Assembly: GCA_027315225.1 (NCBI GenBank)
Contig: DAHUYJ010000006.1
Location: 1-44,923, forward strand
Origin: Candidatus Saccharimonadota bacterium
GTDB taxonomy: Bacteria; Patescibacteriota; Saccharimonadia; Saccharimonadales; UBA4665
DNA: 44,923 nucleotides
Direction of reading: 5' to 3'
Part shown: positions 36,028-43,545 of the stretch, piece after piece
How positions within the stretch are numbered: position 1 is the stretch's first letter
Layout of the letters: each line of letters starts with the position of its first letter
Made by a program: the position numbers and the translations under genes
Notes under the pieces: model-generated
Databases searched by the model: none
What the model was told of the DNA's origin: nothing
The model's input: only the letters and a program-made list of their open reading frames with translations

Positions 36028-36420
36028 TTACTGGATGGCTTGCAACAAACCTTTGATGTCCAGCCACTCAAAATGTTGGTCTGCCACCGCCGGAATGTGA
36101 CTACCTTGGATGCCGGTTTTGACGGCCGCGACAATTGGAATACCCTTTGCCAGGCAGTAGCCGATCTCCATCAGCATGCCTTCGCTCTTGTTGTCTGAGG
36201 TCAGTAGCACGAACAGAAAGTCGACTTTATCAATTTCCGTAAAAGCATGCTCGATAATCTGGCGCTGATCTAGCTTCTTGTCCTTGATCATCTGCTCGTC
36301 AAAGAACGTGCAATATGCTTCAATACCCCTGCTCTTGAGGGTGTCCTGCAAGGCAGTCAGCAATGGCTCTAGCTGTTGAGGATCTTCGCCGGTTGATCGG
36401 TATGCAATAAAAGTTTTCAT
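36028..36420 (-). CDS. Nucleoside 2-deoxyribosyltransferase-like protein
   Basis: 130 residues from ATG 36420, supported by a TACTAT box ending 9 nt upstream. FIAYRSTGED at the start, a middle helix, and VLLTSDNKSEGMLMEIGYCLAKGIPIVAAV fit the flavodoxin-like fold shared by nucleoside 2-deoxyribosyltransferases and related nucleotide-processing or TIR/SLOG-like proteins, with the Glu of MEIGYC in the catalytic position. Which branch it belongs to is not decidable here. Confidence 0.6.
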   Translation of the reverse strand: MKTFIAYRSTGEDPQQLEPLLTALQDTLKSRGIEAYCTFFDEQMIKDKKLDQRQIIEHAFTEIDKVDFLFVLLTSDNKSEGMLMEIGYCLAKGIPIVAAVKTGIQGSHIPAVADQHFEWLDIKGLLQAIQ

Positions 36421-36451
36421 TCCAGATACATAGTAGCAAAAGATCGTCGAA

Positions 36452-37354
36452 TCAATGTCCGAACGATGTGATGAGTTTTCGCGCGATAGGCGTGAGTACT
36501 CTTTGTGTTGCCATATATGCCGGAACGGCTTGCGTGCGGAGCAGGAAGGGCAGATGTCCATATGTGTTACGCATCATGTAGTCGATGCCTGCCGATATGC
36601 GCTTGTCCGACGGGGTCGGGCGCAGGCCCGACCGCTCCAAAAGGCGCGGATCCAGGGACATAATTGAGATTGATTGGCTGATTTTTCCTAAGGGCGACAA
36701 CACTTTGGGAGTTTGAAAGCGAAAGACGGCCCGGGACATCTCACGGCTGGCTTTTGTCCGAAGTAGTTGGTCACCGCCCAGCCTGTCCTCCCAGTAGCGC
36801 TTGAAGTCCTTCAGGGTAGGGGGAAGTACGTCCGGATGTATGCCGAAAAACGTTCCAAAAACTTTAACGTCACGGTAAAGTCCCTGCTCTTCCTGGGCCG
36901 TGAACGCTGGCGGGTTCCAGCGCCGTTTCGCTTCACACGCCCCCTGAAAAACCGCGGCTAGCACCCAGGTTTGGGCCTCAGCGTTATTGGCATGATAGGA
37001 TATGTCGTCTTTTTTGCCGCGCACCGTCCCATGAAAAGAATGTATGCGCCGCGCCATGTCATAGGCTTCCTGCTCGTTGCCGAAGACGAGCACTATGGAC
37101 GCGTGAATCGTCCCGAGCAAGCGGCTCCAGGCATGACTTTGGAAATTACTGTGCTTGCTGACCGCCGCCGCAATACGATCGTCCATGACGGTCAGGCCGG
37201 CGATATACGGAAAAAACGCGAAAGCCGCAGGTTCAACAAGCCGGCGGATAGCGCTCTCCCGTGTAAACGGGAAATCCGCTGCCTGCCGCGTCGGGCCTAC
37301 GTTGACCGAGGCGGGGTTGTCCGCGTGTCTTGCGGAATCAGTTGCTGCTACCAT
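36452..37354 (-). CDS. DUF2236 oxygenase-like protein (MpaB/latex-clearing-protein type)
   Basis: 300 residues. SAIRRLVEPAAFAFFPYIAG, then RIHSFHGTVRGKKDDISYHANNAEAQTWVLAAVF and the acidic region with LYRDVKVFGTFFGIHPDVLPPTLKDFKRYW follow the DUF2236 pattern (b-type haem proteins including rubber oxygenase Lcp and fungal MpaB). Candidate haem ligands are the histidines in this segment. The physiological substrate is unknown. TATTAA ends 6 nt before the ATG. Confidence 0.75.
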   Translation of the reverse strand: MVAATDSARHADNPASVNVGPTRQAADFPFTRESAIRRLVEPAAFAFFPYIAGLTVMDDRIAAAVSKHSNFQSHAWSRLLGTIHASIVLVFGNEQEAYDMARRIHSFHGTVRGKKDDISYHANNAEAQTWVLAAVFQGACEAKRRWNPPAFTAQEEQGLYRDVKVFGTFFGIHPDVLPPTLKDFKRYWEDRLGGDQLLRTKASREMSRAVFRFQTPKVLSPLGKISQSISIMSLDPRLLERSGLRPTPSDKRISAGIDYMMRNTYGHLPFLLRTQAVPAYMATQRVLTPIARKLITSFGH

Positions 37355-37436
37355 AAGCCATTAATAACACTGTGGCCGCTTCCTCGCAAGAAGATAAGAA
37401 GCGTTTCTTACATTTCTAGCGTATATACTATACGTG

Positions 37437-37904
37437 ATGGAAAAGCAGAGCCTTAAGGCGAAGCGAAAAGAATGGCTCGGCCGGTACATACCGGCCGAAG
37501 TCTTAGGCACCATAACCGCGCTAATAGGCGCGTGGACGGTCTACGCGCAGACCAACTCCTTTGTGGCCGCTACCGCCGCGGGTTGGTTTGGCGAAGGCAT
37601 CGGCTTTTACGGTTATTTCATAGTGACCGAACTGGCGTCCAATACCAAGCGGTACAGCCAACACGGCATCGTTAGGCGCGTATCCCTAGCCATAGCGGCC
37701 GCCAGCACTAACCTGCTGGTCGAGTTTATGCCAGCAGAGGTAGTGGATAGCTTTATAATCCGGCCCTTCCTGATGTACCTGGTCCCGCATTATATCCACC
37801 CCTACCCTGTCGGCTTCCTGGCCGGTAAGTTCAGCGCGGACATAATCTTTTACGCGCTGGCAATCACGGGATACGAAGCCAGGAAGCACTGGCTGCACCG
37901 CTAG
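37437..37904 (+). CDS. Small multi-pass membrane protein
   Basis: 155 residues from ATG 37437 after a TATACT box (gap 7 nt). Three or four helices: AEVLGTITALIGAWTVYA, AATAAGWFGEGIGFYGYFIV, VSLAIAAASTNLLVEF and a C-terminal one. The RYIPAEVLGT opening and GEGIGFYGY motif look conserved, but no function is known to me. Divergent from the DUF2236 gene. Confidence 0.6.
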   Translation: MEKQSLKAKRKEWLGRYIPAEVLGTITALIGAWTVYAQTNSFVAATAAGWFGEGIGFYGYFIVTELASNTKRYSQHGIVRRVSLAIAAASTNLLVEFMPAEVVDSFIIRPFLMYLVPHYIHPYPVGFLAGKFSADIIFYALAITGYEARKHWLHR

Positions 37905-37939
37905 ACGGGGAGCCTGCCGGGAAAGTCCTGACGAGGAAG

Positions 37940-38701
37940 TTACGCGCGCCTGGCTATTACGTGGGTCAGGGCAGTTAATTGTTTGTACGGTTCTCTGCTC
38001 CCCGCTTGGAACTCCGCTTCGACTAGCTGTTCAAAATTATCGGGTACGGGCCGGTCTTTCCAATGGTCGGTGAATAGCCTGACGCCGTACCAGGCGACAA
38101 GTTCCGCGTTATTTACCTGGAAAGCTGCGATAACCTCATCTGGCTTGTCGGCCCTGACGTTATTGATACCCACGCTGTTCTTATAATATTGTTCGTCAAA
38201 TCCCTTGATAGCCGCCGGCCAATCTTCGCGCATGCCGGCCCTCATCGCAATGCCTGCTTGATTACGCGTGAGCACCGACAGCAGCCCCCCGGTGCGGGCC
38301 AAAGAAACAAGTTTCTTGATTGATAGCTTGAGGTCCGGCAAGTACATTAAGACGCCGTGGCAACAAACAAGGTCAAAATCGCCCCCGGCTTCGTCGGGTA
38401 TATCCTCTAACGTGCCTTTCAGGAATTTCGCGGAATTCTTGCTCTTGCGAGAGGCCCGCACCGCTATTTCTAGTAATTCTTCAGACGGCTCAATACCCAC
38501 CACGCTATAGCCTAAATCGGCCAGGCGATTCGCCTGGGTCCCCTGGCCCGAGCCCACATCAAGAATTCTGATGCTCGCCGGCGGCGGCAGATGTTCCCTG
38601 AGTTGTCTTGTCACAAGTTCCTGCCTGACAGCGTCCCGAACCAGGCCAAGCTTTCCTTGCCATTTACTAACGCCCTTTGAAAACTTCCCTTCCATAGCCA
38701 T
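37940..38701 (-). CDS. SAM-dependent class I methyltransferase
   Basis: 253 residues. Motif I RILDVGSGQGTQANRLADLG, acidic end of strand 2 in VVGIEPSEELLEIA, and DLVCCHGVLMYLPDL as motif IV region. This resembles the small-molecule or tRNA-uridine CmoM/SmtA branch. TATGCT ends 6 nt before the ATG. Confidence 0.85.
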   Translation of the reverse strand: MAMEGKFSKGVSKWQGKLGLVRDAVRQELVTRQLREHLPPPASIRILDVGSGQGTQANRLADLGYSVVGIEPSEELLEIAVRASRKSKNSAKFLKGTLEDIPDEAGGDFDLVCCHGVLMYLPDLKLSIKKLVSLARTGGLLSVLTRNQAGIAMRAGMREDWPAAIKGFDEQYYKNSVGINNVRADKPDEVIAAFQVNNAELVAWYGVRLFTDHWKDRPVPDNFEQLVEAEFQAGSREPYKQLTALTHVIARRA

Positions 38702-38785
38702 ACCTAAAGCATAGCAAATTGGCCTTGGAGCAAACCTGCGCTTTATCGACCATATATACGTGGCAGCTGAAAGCCAAGAGTTATA

Positions 38786-39496
38786 CTATCGTTTTTGGAA
38801 TACGGCCCAGATGTGATGGGCATCATATTCTTTGCCGAAGAACACGTCCTTCTTCTCTATCCGCTCAAAAACCTGGAGCTTTAATTGGCCATAGAAATCT
38901 TTAACCTCATTTTCCGTAAAGGTCTTCTCGTATTTACCGTTTTTCGGATGGATAAAGCTGCCCTCGTCCGGGCCCGGGCTTTTGGCAATCATTTCTTTCT
39001 GGAACTCGTCATCAGCGGACAATAAGTAGACCATCAAATAGCCCCTGGGTTTCAAAGCTTTAATAGCATTGTCCAATGCGGCCTTGCGGCCTTCGGCGCT
39101 TTCTATATCTGTTGAGCCAAAACAATCATAAACAAAGTCTAAGCTACCGCGTTCTACAGAAAATGGTTTAGTTACATCCTGAATGAAAAACTGGGTTTTA
39201 TTTGCAACTCCAGCGGCTTTGGCCCGTTTTTTGGCCTCGGCGATAGCGTTTGGCGAAAAATCCAGGCCAATCATATTGACCCCCTCGGCAGCTAATCCAA
39301 TAACATTACGCCCTTTACCGCAGCATATTTCTAGACCCTTGAGTGCGCTTGGCGTTTTACCCTGACCTTTTAGCCATTCTAAAAATTTAATAACCCCGCT
39401 TGATGCTTTTGTTTTGTCCATCTGCGGCAGAACATGAGGGTTTTTATGTTCTTTATCCCATTTCTTGAATTGTTCTTCGTGAGTTATTGCGGCCAT
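38786..39496 (-). CDS. SAM-dependent class I methyltransferase
   Basis: 236 residues from ATG 39496 (TATCAT ends 6 nt upstream). Motif I is LEICCGKGRNVIGLAAEGV, followed by MIGLDFSPNAIAEA and DFVYDCFGSTDI. It is related in fold, not closely in sequence, to the neighbouring methyltransferase. The substrate is unknown. It is the last gene before the accessory region. Confidence 0.85.
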   Translation of the reverse strand: MAAITHEEQFKKWDKEHKNPHVLPQMDKTKASSGVIKFLEWLKGQGKTPSALKGLEICCGKGRNVIGLAAEGVNMIGLDFSPNAIAEAKKRAKAAGVANKTQFFIQDVTKPFSVERGSLDFVYDCFGSTDIESAEGRKAALDNAIKALKPRGYLMVYLLSADDEFQKEMIAKSPGPDEGSFIHPKNGKYEKTFTENEVKDFYGQLKLQVFERIEKKDVFFGKEYDAHHIWAVFQKR

Positions 39497-39541
39497 GGCT
39501 AAATGATAGCAAAGCAATCCAAATATCAACCTATTTTTTTG

Positions 39542-39598
39542 CAATAAACAAAAAGCTCCCTGTCAAGGGAGCATATCTCATGTGTCATCTTGGTGCAG
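39542..39598 (-). repeat. Repeat R, copy 1 (terminator plus TTGGTGCA core)
   Basis: 57 nt, about 48 of 57 positions identical to copy 2 at 42291-42346. It contains the terminator stem and, 18 nt further, the core TTGGTGCA (39590-39597). Confidence 0.85.
39550..39572 (-). terminator. Intrinsic terminator of the three-gene HEPN operon
   Basis: Stem GCTCCC/GGGAGC with a 6-nt loop followed, on the minus strand, by TTTTT. It lies 85 nt after the last stop codon of the operon, so it ends that transcript. Confidence 0.8.
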
Positions 39599-39600
39599 CA

Positions 39601-39660
39601 TTATTCGCCAAAGTGTAACGTTACTCCAAAGTTATTGACTATGGTAGTTCTAGGAATCAT
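39601..39660 (-). CDS. Possible 19-residue peptide coupled to the HEPN gene
   Basis: The ATG overlaps the stop codon of the HEPN gene (ATGA), and the frame MIPRTTIVNNFGVTLHFGE ends before the terminator. The composition is protein-like, but 19 codons can arise by chance. No homologue known to me. Confidence 0.25.
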   Translation of the reverse strand: MIPRTTIVNNFGVTLHFGE

Positions 39661-40418
39661 TTCGTATCGCTAAGCAATTTCTCGGCTTCAGCAACACCAA
39701 TAGCTGATAACGTCACCAGGCCCGTAGTTCGATCATATTCCCACAGGCGTTGCTTATGGCCAGGGGCAAGCACCTTTTTTTTGTAGACGCTGAAATTGCT
39801 GTACTCTACCCAAGCAAATAACTCTTCGTCTTTCGCTACGACTGACTGATGTAGAAGCAGAAGTGTTTGTGCTGACTTACTTATGTTTGAATTTAGCACG
39901 CGTTTTCTACCATTAACATCCCAAATCAACGGCAGTTCACGTTCCGTCAGGAATTCAACAGCCTTTTGCGCTGACACTGGACTTACGTCATGAAACAACC
40001 TTATTAGTTCTGCCATGATCCACTTGGTGGCGGTTACGATGTAGGTAGCGTCCATGTGGTTCGGTGCAACATCTCCACCCGCATGACCGACGCCACGGTT
40101 ATTCCGGAGCTCGTATACACCGATCATGACGCGCGGTATTTGAATTCGTGCCGGCCTGCCAAGCGAGGCAGGGTAATCTTTTTCCAAACTGTCTAGCGCG
40201 GTCCTTAGATCACGAGGACCGTGCTCATGCCTATCAGGTATAGACCCGTTTAAATGACCCAGTAGAATTGTATAAACGATTTCGCACAGCTTACCACCAC
40301 TCATTTCTGAACTTTCCCAACGTGCCTCACGATAATTAATGATGAGCTTATTGAACTCATCAAGCAACTGGTTGCGGATTGTAGCAGGCAAGGCTGCTAG
40401 TAAGGCATTATTCTCCAC
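39657..40418 (-). CDS. HEPN-like protein with R-x6-H motif (gene C of the three-gene operon)
   Basis: 253 residues from a GTG start. Residues about 30-140 are helical and contain ELRNNRGVGHAGGD: R105-x6-H112 fits the HEPN ribonuclease signature (R-x4-6-H) and resembles Abi-C type abortive infection proteins. ARWESSEMSGGKLCEIVY upstream looks like the other core helix. The C-terminal 60 residues end TTGLVTLSAIGVAEAEKLL, a wing-plus-helix motif shared with the other two products. It overlaps gene B by 11 nt. Likely an RNase toxin or effector; that role is inferred from motif and context. Confidence 0.65.
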   Translation of the reverse strand: MENNALLAALPATIRNQLLDEFNKLIINYREARWESSEMSGGKLCEIVYTILLGHLNGSIPDRHEHGPRDLRTALDSLEKDYPASLGRPARIQIPRVMIGVYELRNNRGVGHAGGDVAPNHMDATYIVTATKWIMAELIRLFHDVSPVSAQKAVEFLTERELPLIWDVNGRKRVLNSNISKSAQTLLLLHQSVVAKDEELFAWVEYSNFSVYKKKVLAPGHKQRLWEYDRTTGLVTLSAIGVAEAEKLLSDTK

Positions 40419-40935
40419 CTAATCGATCCTTGACCCACTTAATGCCGATGTCCGTAATTTTCAGTTGTCGGTGCCCTTGGCCAACTGCGCTCTTATTTTT
40501 TGCCACCTGTATTAAACGCTTCGGTTTCTCGCCAAGAACTTTTGGCAAGAGATTATCCATGCGATCAATGCCGAGACCGGTCGGTTTCAAAGTATTATTT
40601 GCTTCCCGGGTCGTCCACTGTGCAGCACCTTTGACAATTTGTAGCCAGTAACCAGCAACTACTAACAAGTCGGCCGGCGCCTCTGCACCGGTTGCTTCGA
40701 GCAACTCTGCAAAATTGTCATATATCTGTGTATCCGTGCCATTGATGTTAGCTGTAGCCTCGATAACCCCAGGGGCTGGATTAGCAATCGTTGGTCCGGC
40801 TAATTTTATCGGGGTAGTATTCTGAACATACTTGTTGGCAACCCACTGAATTACGCGGTACCGCTCTTCTTCCGACAAATCCTTAAGGGCGGCATTTACT
40901 TTTGATATTGCTAGAATTTCCTTGTCATCATCCAT
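40408..40935 (-). CDS. Unknown protein with C-terminal winged-helix-like domain (gene B)
   Basis: 175 residues. An N-terminal helical motif ALKDLSEEERYRVIQWVANKY is followed by a Pro/Ala-rich linker and then, from about residue 86, a domain that aligns by eye with residues 91-170 of the gene A product: hydrophobic helix ending YWL, GLG, NLLPKVLGEKPK, and the ending KITDIGIKWVKDRL. GGGGAG precedes the ATG. The family is unrecognised; a DNA/RNA-binding or adaptor role is a guess from the fold pattern. Confidence 0.6.
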   Translation of the reverse strand: MDDDKEILAISKVNAALKDLSEEERYRVIQWVANKYVQNTTPIKLAGPTIANPAPGVIEATANINGTDTQIYDNFAELLEATGAEAPADLLVVAGYWLQIVKGAAQWTTREANNTLKPTGLGIDRMDNLLPKVLGEKPKRLIQVAKNKSAVGQGHRQLKITDIGIKWVKDRLGGE

Positions 40936-40937
40936 GG

Positions 40938-41474
40938 TTATTTACTCCCCTTTGCCGGTGCAGGCAGGTCATGGTCTACGAATGTCTCGCCATACGAGGT
41001 AATAAAGTATCTACCCCCGTCGGACGACTCGAAGTAACTTTTTTTAGATTTACCGTCTCGGAATGTTTGGATCAAATTCTTTGGCTGGCGTAAGCCGAGT
41101 ACTTTATAGAGCGTCCACATCTCATCTACCGACGCGCTCGCCATATCCTTGTTTGTTTTCAGCCATAGCGTTAATACCGCGAAGATCTCGATTTGAGTAG
41201 TTGGTTTTTTCGCATCATAATAAGCACGCAGGCTATCAACCTCCTCTTTGCTGGTTAGCAAGGTAGCTAGCATTTTAGGCTGTGACGCTGAACGCTTACC
41301 TGAAGATGAACGTTTCTTTTGACTGACGCTGGATGAGGGTTCTACCGGTGAAATCGGTGCAGCACTTGGCATTGTCGATGAAATAGACAGTACCGCCGAT
41401 ATCTGTTTTTCGACGGCGTCATCATCGCCTTCGAACTCGAAAGTGCCTGCATTGGTCGTAATTTTTGCTTTCAT
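40938..41474 (-). CDS. Unknown protein with C-terminal winged-helix-like domain (gene A)
   Basis: 178 residues, first gene of the operon. Residues 1-30 form a beta-hairpin plus helix (ITTNAGTFEFEGDDDAVEKQI); 31-66 is a Ser/Pro/Lys linker; 67-170 is the domain shared with gene B (IEIFAVLTLWL, KVLGLRQPKNLIQTFRDGKSK, GRYFITSYGETFVDHDL). AGGAG lies before the ATG and a sigma-70-type promoter further up. Ends 2 nt before gene B. No known family. Confidence 0.6.
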   Translation of the reverse strand: MKAKITTNAGTFEFEGDDDAVEKQISAVLSISSTMPSAAPISPVEPSSSVSQKKRSSSGKRSASQPKMLATLLTSKEEVDSLRAYYDAKKPTTQIEIFAVLTLWLKTNKDMASASVDEMWTLYKVLGLRQPKNLIQTFRDGKSKKSYFESSDGGRYFITSYGETFVDHDLPAPAKGSK

Positions 41475-41504
41475 ATTTACTCCTCTTTCCCCTTAATTGC
41501 TGAT

Positions 41505-41534
41505 AGTTTAGCTCTGGCTCGGCCGTTCTGTCAA
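41505..41534 (-). promoter_or_regulatory. Sigma-70-type promoter of the HEPN operon
   Basis: TTGACA (41529-41534) and TAAACT (41505-41510) with an 18-nt spacer, about 30 nt before the gene A ATG. This classical arrangement with a leader and AGGAG differs from the leaderless promoters of the core genes. Confidence 0.65.
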
Positions 41535-41568
41535 GCTATGATATTAAATTTATTCTGATAACAGAGAT

Positions 41569-41706
41569 TTAGGAAGTTATGCGCTTTTCTTGTACTATCC
41601 GTCTATTACGGTAATGCTTATTTCTAAACAAACATGTGCTAGTTGCCTGAATTTTGAAATAATCCGAATACATAATGTGTTTGCCCCTGTTAACGTCTAT
41701 ACGCAT
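41569..41706 (-). CDS. Doubtful 45-residue ORF
   Basis: ATG at 41706 with AGGA about 10 nt upstream; basic product ending in NRRIVQEKRITS. No family. It may be chance or a remnant in the degraded stretch between the HEPN operon and the polymerase fragment. Confidence 0.2.
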   Translation of the reverse strand: MRIDVNRGKHIMYSDYFKIQATSTCLFRNKHYRNRRIVQEKRITS

Positions 41707-41754
41707 CTCTTGCGTTCCTGCTCTAACTAATGTTAAGTTTGATTTTGCCGAGAT

Positions 41755-41946
41755 TCACCGGCGCGTGTCGGTCACCAAGCCAAGCTTATTGTAACGAAAT
41801 TTCATTTCCACACCTTTGGACATTGACATATTTCCAGTTAAACTTGAGTTAGCTTGCCACCGCCGAAGTTTGGCCAAAGCTCTAACAGATGATGTACACA
41901 GCTTCAATGCAACACCTAGTTCTGCAAGCCCAGATACACTCAACAA
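41755..41946 (-). CDS. Doubtful 63-residue ORF with HTH-like start
   Basis: TTG start, no clear ribosome binding site. LAELGVALKLCTSSVRALAKL could form a helix-turn-helix like small excisionases, but the rest is not conserved in any family I know. It lies beside a degraded gene. Confidence 0.25.
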   Translation of the reverse strand: MLSVSGLAELGVALKLCTSSVRALAKLRRWQANSSLTGNMSMSKGVEMKFRYNKLGLVTDTRR

Positions 41947-41969
41947 TCATATATACGTTTATGATTAAA

Positions 41970-42184
41970 TTAAGCCCTCTTTAGGGGTAACTCAAAATAT
42001 TCCGTACGACCAAACGGGTTTTTTCGTTTAACGGTCTTAGTTCCTTTGAGCGTATCGGTATAGAACATCGTGAAAGAGCCCAGAAGTCATTGATCTCATC
42101 GACAGCCTGACATAACTGTTCTTTCTTCAGGACATCGTCAAACATACCTTGATGAGGAGTGAGCTTACACAGACATGAACCTAA
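41970..42184 (-). pseudogene. C-terminal remnant of a Y-family DNA polymerase (DinB/ImpB type)
   Basis: One frame reads LTPHQGMFDDVLKKEQL then CQAVDEINDF, and a shifted frame continues GSFTMFYTDTLKGTKTVK then NPFGRTEYFELPLKRA to a stop at 41970-41972. Together this follows the end of DinB/UmuC-like polymerases (short acidic FDD motif, helix ending INDRFG, then the terminal beta segment with PFGR). The frameshift after INDF and stops upstream show decay. Confidence 0.6.
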
Positions 42185-42290
42185 CTACGTGGGTTAGCTA
42201 AGTTATAACCTTCATTCCAATCTGTAAAATGGCACTTTTTGTCTCGTGAGGTCTACCTGACCGGACTAAAGTTGAAACCGTGCGGCCGAT

Positions 42291-42346
42291 CAATAAACAA
42301 AAAGCTCCCGAACAAGGGAGCTTTTCTAAGTGTCATCTTGGTGCAG
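42291..42346 (-). repeat. Repeat R, copy 2 (terminator plus TTGGTGCA core)
   Basis: 56 nt, direct repeat of 39542-39598, 2,749 bp away. Core TTGGTGCA at 42338-42345. Confidence 0.85.
42299..42325. terminator. Bidirectional intrinsic terminator
   Basis: AAAAAGCTCCC, 6-nt loop, GGGAGCTTTTC. On the minus strand it would end transcription from the 42467-43003 gene. Confidence 0.75.
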
Positions 42347-42466
42347 ACCGATGGACCTTCTGCAAACGGTCAAGCCGAGGTCGAGACTTTGATCGAACTC
42401 TTGTTCGAGCCGGTGCGTCGAAAGGCTCGGCAGACCCTACTGCGGTATCTGAAGTCCAAGTAAAAG

Positions 42467-43003
42467 TTAACCCTTGGTCGAGCCCTCGTTATGTTGCTTC
42501 TGGAACTCACTTAGTACTTTGGCATAGGTTGTGTCGGCCAGCCACCGCTTGTAGTCCTCAACATTCTCACGAGTTTTATCGTCCTGTGGCGTGTCTAACC
42601 CTAATTTCTGCCGGGCGCTCATGATGCAAGCGAGGGCCAACTTGTCATAGTCAATTTGGGGTCGGACAATACCGCGCACTCGTATGGTTCTGGCACGGCC
42701 TCTACCTGATGCAGGTACTTTCAGTTCCGTCACGCCTCGGGGTTTGGCTTTGCCACGCATAACTTGGCCGAACTCTTTGATAGTCCTGCCTACCTGATGC
42801 GGGAGACTGGGCCGTTTGGCTGCAATGTCTTTTCGATGCTGGAGTAATTGCTCGGTGGTTAGTTCTTCTGAAGGGCGAAAGTAATCATGGATTTGCCATT
42901 GCTGGGTTGGGGTCAGGTAGCTATAGGCTTCTTGGCGGTGTAGCCATAAGCGACGCAAAAACTTGCGGTACTCCAAATACTGTTTGTCCGTGAGGCGGGG
43001 CAT
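42467..43003 (-). CDS. Hypothetical basic protein, 178 residues
   Basis: From ATG 43003 (MPRLTDKQYLEYRKFLRRLW). Very basic and aromatic, with a helical N-terminal half (TPTQQWQIHDYFRPSEELTTEQLLQHRKDIA), then GRARTIRVRGIVRPQIDYDKLALA and a helical end. No family recognised; a nucleic-acid-binding role is possible from charge. An in-frame start at 43048 would read through the G9 tract and is less likely. Confidence 0.6.
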   Translation of the reverse strand: MPRLTDKQYLEYRKFLRRLWLHRQEAYSYLTPTQQWQIHDYFRPSEELTTEQLLQHRKDIAAKRPSLPHQVGRTIKEFGQVMRGKAKPRGVTELKVPASGRGRARTIRVRGIVRPQIDYDKLALACIMSARQKLGLDTPQDDKTRENVEDYKRWLADTTYAKVLSEFQKQHNEGSTKG

Positions 43004-43019
43004 GTTATTAAGACTACCA

Positions 43020-43028
43020 CCCCCCCCC
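43020..43028 (-). repeat. G9 homopolymer tract upstream of the 178-residue gene
   Basis: Nine consecutive G on the minus strand, 16 nt before the ATG at 43003 (plus strand C9). Runs this long are unusual in the window and are slippage-prone. Confidence 0.9.
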
Positions 43029-43080
43029 GAAAGCAAGAGGGATACCACCTTGAAGTACTCGCTTGAAAGCAGATCGAGGA

Positions 43081-43545
43081 CTAACGAGGATTCTGCTCAG
43101 GCAAGATTTGCTCGGCAGAAGATATCATCTTACCTGCTTGTTCAAGCTCCACCAGTCCGTCTAGAATAGTAGATATAATTGTCGGTTCCGGATTTCTCAG
43201 TATCCCCTTGTCTCCAGTAAAAATATCGAAGCCGTCACTAGAGCCATAGCCAAGTTCATGGTACACACTCACTACGCGAATCCTGCCAAGATAAAATGTG
43301 ATCTGGTCCTTCTGTTTAGTGTCGTCAAAGAATATGCCGCCAATACGAGAATCCTCAAAAAGAACCTGCGTGAATGGGACAATCCGCCAACCATCAGGCA
43401 CATCATAAAGGTGGCTTGCGGTACTTGGGCCGAACTCTTTATTGCCGTATTCTCCCTGCCTTGCATGATCATTGACATAATCGACAAATCGTCTTGGGAC
43501 GGCGGGCAAAGCCTCATATCCTATACCTGACTTTAGCTCGGACAT
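43081..43545 (-). CDS. Hypothetical protein, 154 residues
   Basis: Soluble, no family recognised. RFVDYVNDHARQGEYGNKEFGPSTASHLYDVPDGWRIVPF contains two short repeats of Asp/Tyr-rich loops, and LVELEQAGKMI ends a terminal helix. TAAAAT ends 6 nt before the ATG. Transcribed towards the 178-residue gene and repeat R copy 2. Confidence 0.55.
   Translation of the reverse strand: MSELKSGIGYEALPAVPRRFVDYVNDHARQGEYGNKEFGPSTASHLYDVPDGWRIVPFTQVLFEDSRIGGIFFDDTKQKDQITFYLGRIRVVSVYHELGYGSSDGFDIFTGDKGILRNPEPTIISTILDGLVELEQAGKMISSAEQILPEQNPR

Noticed and set aside
42239-42463. 74-codon plus-strand frame ending LRYLKSK
   Set aside because: It starts inside the repeat R terminator and has no ribosome binding site; only the last 40 codons look protein-like, so at most it is a fragment.
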